Shown here piece after piece: positions 53,885 to 60,019 of a DNA stretch of 64,000 bases (position 1 is the first letter of the stretch; every line of letters begins with the position of its first letter). The notes under the pieces were generated by a model. The model was not told the DNA's origin. It searched no databases and worked only from the letters and a program-made list of their open reading frames with translations. This DNA is from Ferruginibacter albus (GTDB lineage Bacteria; Bacteroidota; Bacteroidia; Chitinophagales; Chitinophagaceae): NCBI RefSeq assembly GCF_020042285.1, contig NZ_CP083388.1, positions 1,018,001 to 1,082,000 on the forward strand, written 5' to 3'. A program made the translations under genes and the position numbers.

Positions 53885-54376
53885 TTAAATAAAACTACTG
53901 AAAGAATGAATTACAAATGTGTAGTTTTCTTCTGTATTAATTTCATTTTTCTTTTCAGGCGCTTTATTGTTTTTCTTTTCTTCTTTCTTATTGTCAGGAG
54001 CAGAGCCCTTGGTAACTTTTAAAATAAGCTTATTACTCTTTACTACTTTATCATTTAGCTTCGCAGATGCCTGTCCGATTTCAAATGTGCCGGTTGATTT
54101 AGGTTGAATAATATAACTCAACGTTAGTGATTGTTTTATATCACCGTTGATCATTTGCATACTGCTTTGCTGGTTTGGACCGCTTACTACAATAAAATCT
54201 TTTAGTTCCGGTGTTTGTAACTCTGCTACCTGTTGTACATTTTCTACGGTAAAAGTTAATTCAGCTGTTTGGTCTGTACTAATGGTAGCTGGTTTTATGG
54301 TAGCCGTAAATTTTGCCTGTGCATTGATAGAACTATATGCCAATAGCAGCAAAGCAATAAAGAAGATTTTATTCAT
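53885..54376 (-). CDS. Shortened BatD-like protein (N-terminal domain only)
   Basis: A 163-aa exported protein. After a signal peptide (MNKIFFIALLLLAYSSINAQ), residues 21-125 match the first domain of Bacteroidota BatD (ATISTDQTAELTFTVENVQQ; ELKDFIVVSGPNQQSSMQM; SYIIQPKSTGTFEIG). BatD is usually about 600 aa with further Ig-like domains and a membrane anchor and lies in a batABCDE/MoxR operon. Here the domain ends in a K/E/N-rich tail (about 130-150) and a stop, and no Bat neighbours are present. It may be a truncated paralogue or an independent periplasmic protein. The next gene begins 2 nt later, so there is no room for missing domains. Confidence 0.72.
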   Translation of the reverse strand: MNKIFFIALLLLAYSSINAQAKFTATIKPATISTDQTAELTFTVENVQQVAELQTPELKDFIVVSGPNQQSSMQMINGDIKQSLTLSYIIQPKSTGTFEIGQASAKLNDKVVKSNKLILKVTKGSAPDNKKEEKKNNKAPEKKNEINTEENYTFVIHSFSSFI

Positions 54377-54481
54377 AACGGTACAAAAATAAAAGTTTCA
54401 CACAACGTGAACAACGAATACAACGTGACAAGGTTGTTAATCTTTGTTGCTTTATATCCTTAGTGCCCTTGCCTGATCAAA

Positions 54482-54516
54482 ATAAAAAACCGTCACTGTT
54501 TGGTTCAGCAACGGCT
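54482..54516 (-). terminator. Intrinsic terminator of the 139-aa lipoprotein gene
   Basis: On the minus strand CCGTTGCTG and CAGTGACGG pair over 9 positions (two G-U), followed by TTTTTTATTTT (54479-54489). Confidence 0.75.
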
Positions 54517-54538
54517 TTAATTCAGAGATATAATTCGA

Positions 54539-54958
54539 TTAATATACTTTTTCAGTTAAGAATTTTATTACCCTGCCTTTGTTTCCATTAGCATCAATAA
54601 ATGTAATTTGTTTATTGTCATTATCAATCACTGCTCTATCAGTTAAATATTTCGACATGTAGTTCTTGTAATAATTCAAGGTTAATGTATCCTCATGATT
54701 TCTGTAAGTGCCTGCACAAAAATCGTATTGCTTGGTTTTATTCATGTTTACGATAGCAGCAAAGCTATTGTTTTCGTTCAACACCAAATAAAAGGTCATA
54801 TTATCTTGAGTAACACCTGCCATTTTATCCACCTTTGCTCTCAATAACTCACGTGTTTCTTCTCTAATGGCTTGAGACTCTGTAGAAGCAGGTGCAAATG
54901 TAGCTGCACATGAACTAAATAGTCCAGCGATGATAAATAAGGAAAATAACTGTTTCAT
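54539..54958 (-). CDS. Small predicted lipoprotein, function unknown
   Basis: A 139-aa protein starting MKQLFSLFIIAGLFSSCAAT, with a lipobox around C17. An upstream in-frame ATG at 54985 would add nine residues before the signal peptide and is less likely. The mature part has no recognised domain; the segment FAAIVNMNKTKQYDFCAGTY and the final TFIDANGNKGRVIKFLTEKV look like a small beta fold. A strong terminator follows. A structured RNA element with its own terminator lies 70-190 nt upstream on the same strand and could control it. Confidence 0.72.
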   Translation of the reverse strand: MKQLFSLFIIAGLFSSCAATFAPASTESQAIREETRELLRAKVDKMAGVTQDNMTFYLVLNENNSFAAIVNMNKTKQYDFCAGTYRNHEDTLTLNYYKNYMSKYLTDRAVIDNDNKQITFIDANGNKGRVIKFLTEKVY

Positions 54959-55025
54959 AATTGTAAGTTTAAGATGCTTAAACAATTTTTCATATTCAGC
55001 TATTTTTCGAGAGGATAGAGGAGAA

Positions 55026-55060
55026 ATAAAAAAGGTCTTTCCGTAGAAACGGACCGACCC
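55026..55060 (-). terminator. Intrinsic terminator in the leader of the lipoprotein gene (or of a small RNA)
   Basis: On the minus strand GGTC-GG-TCCGT (55059-55049) pairs with ACGGA-AA-GACC (55044-55034) around a TTCT loop, with a 2x2 internal mismatch. A U6 tract follows (55033-55028). It stands about 70 nt before the lipoprotein ATG, not behind any convincing gene. Confidence 0.65.
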
Positions 55061-55145
55061 TTAACGATTGCTTGCCATATGAAAATCTTCAAAAATTCTG
55101 TGTAGTGGTCCGTAAGTTGCTTCTTCTTTTCTTTATCTCTTATTG
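55028..55145 (-). ncRNA. Candidate small RNA or transcription attenuator
   Basis: The 505 nt between the lipoprotein start (54958) and the zinc-ribbon gene (55464) has no convincing gene. On the minus strand a near-consensus -7 box, TAAAGTTG (55159-55152), is followed by about 115 nt ending in the terminator at 55059-55028. ACGGACC (55113-55107) can pair with GGTCCGT (55055-55049), the left half of the terminator stem, forming an alternative antiterminator-like structure. An overlapping 68-codon ORF runs through the terminator and looks accidental. The remaining sequence up to 55463 is A/T-rich with no feature I can support. Confidence 0.35.
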
Positions 55146-55463
55146 CCTTTGCAACTTTACGATGTAAAAATAGCCTGCAAAAAGCCCTTGTCATAATCCA
55201 ATTCAATGATCTTTGATTATGTCTAAGGGGTGCTTTGAAAAATAAAACCCTTTGTGGTATTGCGTTTTAGCAGATAGGTTTAATGATGGCTAACGAAAAA
55301 ATGTTAATATGTTTTAACTGTTTTTAGCCTTTCTCTTAACAGGATTTTAAGAAAAACAGCATAAAAAACGGCTTAAGCTAGCTTATTTAGTGAATTATTT
55401 CATTGTTGAACTGAACTGCATCCTTCCAAGTGCAACAATTGTATGCATTGCGCTTATTGTTAA

Positions 55464-56051
55464 TTATTGAACGATATCAATAATTTCATGATCATCATTC
55501 CTTTTAAGCAGTTGGGTTGTTGTATAAGTGAGTTCATATCCTTCAAATACGTCATTATTTCCCAGGTTTTGTTTATTGGCTGGGGAGTTTAAACTTGCTA
55601 AAAACCAAATACTATCACCCTTTACTTTTTCTATTTGCATTTTTTGATATAACCTGTCACCTACTTCAAAAGTGTAAACGTCTCCTTTATGTGCCTTGTT
55701 GATTTTACTGATGTTTTCCTTAGCTGTCATGCTTTGTTTAATAAGTGAGATAGGTATGCCTATGGCTGCAATTATAGGAATGATAAACATCCATACAGCC
55801 GGTTTTATGCGTTGTTTAATATCCATTACCAGGCTGTTATGTGGGTAAGGTAATTCGTTGTTGTTAAGAAATTTCTTACACTGGCTGCATTTTATTTCTA
55901 CTCTTTTAGTAGTAGGGAATACAGGTAGACCAAAGTTGAAAAAATCCTGGTAACCTTCTGCTACCAAACTATCTTTGGCTTTACAAGCAGGGCATTCCAC
56001 CCCTTCTATTTTTTCAGTTAGTCTTTTGCTTTTGCCTGTCCCAATTATCAT
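55464..56051 (-). CDS. Zinc-ribbon single-pass membrane protein, paralogue B
   Basis: A 195-aa protein with an N-terminal zinc ribbon (CPAC 20-23 and CSQC 55-58), a transmembrane helix (about 86-104, AVWMFIIPIIAAIGIPISLI) and an extracytoplasmic domain of about 85 residues (VYTFEVGDRLYQKMQIEKVK). It overlaps the paralogous upstream gene by 4 nt. The spacing of the CxxC pairs and the FFNFGLPVFPTTKRVE segment mirror the neighbour's FHLFFIPLFPAGKEKSAKCS, indicating an old duplication. No function is known; the arrangement resembles a cytoplasmic metal- or nucleic-acid-binding head with an outside sensor. Confidence 0.72.
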   Translation of the reverse strand: MIIGTGKSKRLTEKIEGVECPACKAKDSLVAEGYQDFFNFGLPVFPTTKRVEIKCSQCKKFLNNNELPYPHNSLVMDIKQRIKPAVWMFIIPIIAAIGIPISLIKQSMTAKENISKINKAHKGDVYTFEVGDRLYQKMQIEKVKGDSIWFLASLNSPANKQNLGNNDVFEGYELTYTTTQLLKRNDDHEIIDIVQ

Positions 56052-56878
56052 TTTCTTTTAGATTTTATGATCACAGAATCCATTTGTACTGTTTTTGAAG
56101 TGTCGTAAAAGGGGTACAATATATCTTCATCAGCAAAGCTTCCATCCAGGTCTTCCTTCATGGGTGAGCTTGTCAATATCATATTCCATTTTCCTTCTAC
56201 CCCTATGTAAACTTCTTTTCCTGCTAATCCATCGATATTATTTAAACATTTTTCTATTATCGGTATCAATTTGTGCCGATCATCCGCTTTGATTTTCTTT
56301 ATGTCTTCAATCTTTAGCAAAACGAGTACACGATCCTGGTTGATTTTGCAGAAGTAGCGGAATTTATCTTTTTCCAGCACATCGTTAAAACGATTGTCTA
56401 AACAATTCTTTAGATCAACAGAGATGCTGTCTAATGGCACTAATGAATCATCATCAAGTTTTTTCTCATCTGCATTAAATGCTACTTTTCTATAATCTTC
56501 AGCTTTTGGCGGATCGTGACGATGCTTAAACCATACATAAGCAGCTGATAATAAAATGACCAGTACCAGTAATACGATAGCAAGACAGCCGCATCCGTGC
56601 CAAAAGGGTGTTTTGTTTGGGTTTTCTGCCGAAGCTATCATGAACTCCTGTTTCATTTCAGGTGTAAAGGATTTTTCATTGATCGTGCTGTTACAATGAC
56701 TGCATTTGGCTGATTTCTCTTTGCCTGCGGGAAATAGAGGGATAAAGAAAAGATGAAAATAGCGTCCTGTAACGCTGCCATCCAGCGTATTTAGCTGACC
56801 ACAAACAGGACATTTACAATTCTTTAAAAAATACTTATGCTTTAATTTGGATTTGTTGGTACCGAATAGAAAAAACAT
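56048..56878 (-). CDS. Zinc-ribbon single-pass membrane protein, paralogue A
   Basis: A 276-aa protein starting MFFLFGTNKSKLKHKYFLKN. An N-terminal zinc ribbon uses CPVC (23-26) and CSHC (59-62), and a transmembrane helix lies at about 93-113 (LAIVLLVLVILLSAAYVWF). A 160-residue extracytoplasmic domain (VPLDSISVDLKNCLDNRFND ... GKWNMILTSSPMKEDLDGS) has no family I recognise. Its last 4 nt overlap the start of paralogue B, so the two are co-translated and may form a heteromer. It lies 65 nt downstream of metX on the same strand. Confidence 0.72.
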   Translation of the reverse strand: MFFLFGTNKSKLKHKYFLKNCKCPVCGQLNTLDGSVTGRYFHLFFIPLFPAGKEKSAKCSHCNSTINEKSFTPEMKQEFMIASAENPNKTPFWHGCGCLAIVLLVLVILLSAAYVWFKHRHDPPKAEDYRKVAFNADEKKLDDDSLVPLDSISVDLKNCLDNRFNDVLEKDKFRYFCKINQDRVLVLLKIEDIKKIKADDRHKLIPIIEKCLNNIDGLAGKEVYIGVEGKWNMILTSSPMKEDLDGSFADEDILYPFYDTSKTVQMDSVIIKSKRK

Positions 56879-56943
56879 GCTTTACGTTAGTTTGGATATC
56901 CCAAATATATAGTAAAGAATATGAATAAGAAATTATTATGAGA

Positions 56944-57999
56944 TTAAATCTTCGCTCCGTAATTCAACACAAAAAAATCGCCCAGCCACTCGCCTAAGTG
57001 TTGAGAGATGAGTTTTGATTCTACCATAAAGCCATCATGCCCGTAGGAAGAATCGATTTCAATTAGTGTAGAGTTAGGCAGGTTGTTTGCCAAAAAATGT
57101 TGTTCTATCAACGGACAAAGAATATCACTGCTGATACCAATTAATAATGTTTTTTGATGAATGCTTTGCAAAACAGTTTCAGGCTTGCCACCACGTCCAC
57201 GGGCAATATTATGACTGTCCATGGTTTTGGTAAGTGCCCAATAACTGTATGCATTAAAACGATTCACCAGCTTATCGCCCTGGTAAGTGATATATGAAGT
57301 AGCTTTAAAGTTGTCAATCTTTTCGTGGTCGCTATCGGTTTGCTGTTGCACCATTATTCCGTAATTGCGATAGGTAAGCATACCGATAGCACGGGCAGCT
57401 TTTAATCCTTTTTTTCCGGCATCCGGCGAAGCCGTATTCCAGGTACTATCCGCTTCAATAGCCAAACGCTGTGCGGTGTGTGTGGCAATGCCCCAGGCAC
57501 TTTCTGTTGCAGAAGTAGCTAGTAAAAATAAATGCTGAATAACCTCTTTTTCCATCACCGCCCATTCCATAGCCTGGTAACCACCCATGCTGCCACCCAT
57601 TGCCAAAAATATTTTATCAATACCTAAATGCTTACGGAGAAGAATATGTGCTTTCACCATATCCCGAATAGTGATCAATGGAAAATCAGAATAGTAAGGG
57701 TTGCCTGTTTTAGCATTCTCACTTAACGGTCCGGTAGTGCCGTAACAAGACCCGATAATATTTGCGCAAACAATAAAGAACCTTTCGGGGTTAATAATAT
57801 GTCCGCTGCCAATGATACCATTCCACCAGTCAGCCGCATCGGAGTTGGCGGTAAGGGCGTGACAAACCCATACCACATTACTTTTATCGGCATTTAGAGT
57901 GCCGTAAGTGTGATAGGCAATGGTAAGTTCAGGCAGAGATTGTCCGTTTTCCAGTTCAAACGCCTCTTTGTAATGAAAATACTGCATCAAATAGTCCAA
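56944..57999 (-). CDS. metX: Homoserine O-acetyltransferase (MetX family)
   Basis: A 351-aa alpha/beta-hydrolase-fold acyltransferase activating homoserine for methionine synthesis. The nucleophile elbow GGSMGG (135-140) gives S137. The late Asp-His pair is in the DSSYGHDGF region (H321). Other markers are HALTANSDAADWWNGIIGSG and NIIGSCYGTTGP. A start at MQYFHYKEAF four codons later is possible. Acetyl versus succinyl specificity is not certain from sequence alone. It is divergent from the OsmC gene and 0.7 kb from the MetZ-type gene that uses its product. Confidence 0.9.
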   Translation of the reverse strand: MDYLMQYFHYKEAFELENGQSLPELTIAYHTYGTLNADKSNVVWVCHALTANSDAADWWNGIIGSGHIINPERFFIVCANIIGSCYGTTGPLSENAKTGNPYYSDFPLITIRDMVKAHILLRKHLGIDKIFLAMGGSMGGYQAMEWAVMEKEVIQHLFLLATSATESAWGIATHTAQRLAIEADSTWNTASPDAGKKGLKAARAIGMLTYRNYGIMVQQQTDSDHEKIDNFKATSYITYQGDKLVNRFNAYSYWALTKTMDSHNIARGRGGKPETVLQSIHQKTLLIGISSDILCPLIEQHFLANNLPNSTLIEIDSSYGHDGFMVESKLISQHLGEWLGDFFVLNYGAKI

Positions 58000-58038
58000 T
58001 CATTTATTTGGAAGTGCAAAGTAAAGGCTTGAATAGAT

Positions 58039-58046
58039 TAAATTTG
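58039..58046 (+). promoter_or_regulatory. -7 promoter element of the OsmC gene
   Basis: TAAATTTG is a full TAnnTTTG match 14 nt before the ATG at 58061. Confidence 0.55.
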
Positions 58047-58060
58047 CAAAAAATTTCAAA

Positions 58061-58480
58061 ATGATAAAAATAGAGCTTAACAGGGTAGAGGGAGATTTTG
58101 GGTTTGAAGCCACCGATGCCAATGGTCACGTAGCAAAAATTGATACCAGCGCAGAAACAGGAGGAACCAATTTTGGTATCCGCCCGATGCAAATGGTATT
58201 GATGGGCTTGGGTGGTTGCAGCGGTATTGATATCGTGATGATCTTAAAAAAACAACGCCAAACGGTGGAAAGCTTTGCTATTAAAATAGAAGGGGAAAGA
58301 GAGAAAGGAAAAGAACCATCGCTATGGGAAGATATTAAATTAGTGTTTGAACTGAAAGGTCAGATCGATTATGATAAGGCATATCGTGCCTGTGAATTAT
58401 CGATGGAAAAATATTGTTCTGTAGCAGCAACGTTAAGAGCGGGAAATACTAAAATAAACTGGGAAGTGAGGGTTAATTAA
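58061..58480 (+). CDS. OsmC/Ohr-family protein
   Basis: A 139-aa OsmC-like fold protein: NFGIRPMQMVLMGLGGCSGI carries the first conserved cysteine and CELSMEKYCSVAATLRAGNT the second. The pair forms the thiol peroxidase site in OsmC/Ohr proteins. The shorter N-terminus and the GGCSGIDIVMILKKQRQ helix resemble the YhfA-like branch, whose role is less clear. It lies between divergent metX and metZ, which may reflect a role in thiol or sulfide metabolism (inference). R1 copy f and R2 pair c follow. Confidence 0.85.
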   Translation: MIKIELNRVEGDFGFEATDANGHVAKIDTSAETGGTNFGIRPMQMVLMGLGGCSGIDIVMILKKQRQTVESFAIKIEGEREKGKEPSLWEDIKLVFELKGQIDYDKAYRACELSMEKYCSVAATLRAGNTKINWEVRVN

Positions 58481-58520
58481 GAATTAATAATTAGTAATTA
58501 ATAATTTTTTGGGACGAAGA

Positions 58521-58567
58521 GTAGTTCTTTAATCAACATCGTTGTGTTACTCACTTGTACGGCATAC
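58521..58567 (-). repeat. Dispersed repeat R1, copy f (longest)
   Basis: The minus strand reads GGTATGCCGTACAAGTGAGT and continues AACACAACGATGTTGATTAA. It shares a GGTATGCCG(C/T)ACAAGTGAGT extension with copy d at 40475-40495, so the element can reach about 45 bp. It lies between the OsmC gene and metZ, directly before R2 pair c. Confidence 0.7.
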
Positions 58568-58595
58568 CATTTTTGAACTTTAATTATATTATACC

Positions 58596-58668
58596 GGCTT
58601 CGACAAGCTCAGCCTGACAAATTCCATAGAGCAAATTAAAAAGCTGTCAGCCTGAACTTGTTGAAGGC
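58596..58668. repeat. Dispersed inverted repeat R2, pair c
   Basis: The left arm (58596-58619) contains CTTCGACAAGCTCAGCCTGA. The right arm (58644-58668) is its inverse with three changes, one of which gives a G-U pair. Both lie in the 220-nt gap before metZ. Confidence 0.75.
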
Positions 58669-58700
58669 GGTCGAATAAATACATCAAAACTAATATTGTA

Positions 58701-59876
58701 ATGAACGATAAATTGCATCCAACAACAAAAGCCATCCGCACGCAAATAGACCGCACCAATGAAATGGAGCATTCTTCACCATTGTTCTTAACCAGCAGTT
58801 TTATGTACAATGATGTGGAAATGATGAGAGCGGCTTTTGCAGATGAGATCGATGTAAATATTTACAGTCGTTTTAGCAATCCAAATGTGCAGGAGTTTGT
58901 AGATAGAGTTTGTGCTTTAGAAGGTGCAGAATATGGCTATGCCACTGCATCTGGCATGAGCGCCATCTTTGCATCCTTCATGGCATTGCTGAAAAGCGGA
59001 GATCATTTTGTTTGTTGCAGTTCTGTATTTGGCAGCACTATTACTATCATCAATAAATATTTGCCTAACTACGGAATAGAAGTAACTTATGTTAGCGCCA
59101 CTAATTTGGATGAATGGGAAGCAGCCATCAAGCCAAATACTAAAATGATCTACCTGGAAACACCAACGAATCCCGGTTTAGATATTATTGATTTGGAGTT
59201 TGCAGGTAAGCTGGCAAAAAAGCATAATCTCATTTTTAATGTAGATAATTGTTTTGCTACGCCTATTTCACAACAGCCTATTAAATACGGCGCAGACTTA
59301 GTTGTTCATTCCGCTACTAAATGGATGGATGGGCAAGGTCGTGTACTCGGCGGTGTTGTTGTTGGTAAAAAAGAATTAATTGAAAAGATATATTTATTCT
59401 GTCGCAGTACAGGTCCGTCCTTATCTCCATTCAATGCATGGGTATTAAGCAAGAGTTTGGAAACATTGGATGTTCGCATGGAACGTCATAGCAACAATGC
59501 ATTTACCATCGCAAAAAAATTAGAAGGACACCCAAAGATCGAAAGAGTAGTCTATCCTTTCTTAGAAAGTCATCCTGCTTATGCCATTGCAAAAAAGCAA
59601 ATGAAGAATGGGGGTGCTTTAGTAAGCTTCCATTTAAAAGGTGGCTTGGAAAGCGGAAAGAAATTTTTAGATGCATTACAACTGTTAACGCTGACTGCTA
59701 ATCTCGGCGATAGCCGCAGCATTGCTTCTCATCCCGCAAGTACAACGCATGTAAAACTTACAGATGCAGAACGGTTAGCAACGGGAATAACGCCGGGACT
59801 TATTCGTATTTCCGTAGGATTGGAATATGTAGATGATATCATCAATGATATTCTACAGGCGTTAGAAAAATCTTGA
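58701..59876 (+). CDS. metZ: MetZ-type homoserine sulfhydrylase (Cys/Met metabolism PLP enzyme)
   Basis: A 391-aa Cys/Met-metabolism PLP enzyme. The PLP lysine is K207 in HSATKWMDGQGR. Other markers are NIYSRFSNPNVQEF, EGAEYGYATASGMSAIFASF, YLETPTNPGLDI and NLGDSRSIASHPASTTH. The length and the WMDGQGRVLGG segment fit MetZ (direct sulfhydrylation of O-acylhomoserine to homocysteine) better than cystathionine gamma-synthase. It would use sulfide made by the cys operon and the ester made by MetX. No SAM-responsive riboswitch was seen in its 220-nt upstream gap, which holds R1 and R2 elements. A hairpin terminator follows. Confidence 0.88.
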   Translation: MNDKLHPTTKAIRTQIDRTNEMEHSSPLFLTSSFMYNDVEMMRAAFADEIDVNIYSRFSNPNVQEFVDRVCALEGAEYGYATASGMSAIFASFMALLKSGDHFVCCSSVFGSTITIINKYLPNYGIEVTYVSATNLDEWEAAIKPNTKMIYLETPTNPGLDIIDLEFAGKLAKKHNLIFNVDNCFATPISQQPIKYGADLVVHSATKWMDGQGRVLGGVVVGKKELIEKIYLFCRSTGPSLSPFNAWVLSKSLETLDVRMERHSNNAFTIAKKLEGHPKIERVVYPFLESHPAYAIAKKQMKNGGALVSFHLKGGLESGKKFLDALQLLTLTANLGDSRSIASHPASTTHVKLTDAERLATGITPGLIRISVGLEYVDDIINDILQALEKS

Positions 59877-59900
59877 TCTGTGTCAATGGTATTTATGTTT

Positions 59901-59933
59901 AAAGTGAAGGACAGCAATGTTTTTCACTTTTTT
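59901..59933 (+). terminator. Probable intrinsic terminator of metZ
   Basis: AAAGTGAA (59901-59908) pairs with TTCACTTT (59923-59930) across a 14-nt loop, followed by TTTAG. The longish loop makes it moderate. Confidence 0.5.
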
Positions 59934-60019
59934 AGTTATTATGCTTACACAAAAGATACGCTTTAAAACTCTTTAGTGCTATGTGGGTTGCATAATTTTA
60001 TATACATGAATCTTTATGT

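Noticed and set aside
55000..55206. A 68-codon ORF on the minus strand upstream of the small lipoprotein
   Set aside because: It runs straight through a rho-independent terminator hairpin and has no recognisable features; the RNA structure is the better explanation.
58481..58700. SAM-type riboswitch upstream of metZ
   Set aside because: The gap is filled by repeats R1 and R2; I could not find the conserved core of any SAM riboswitch class.
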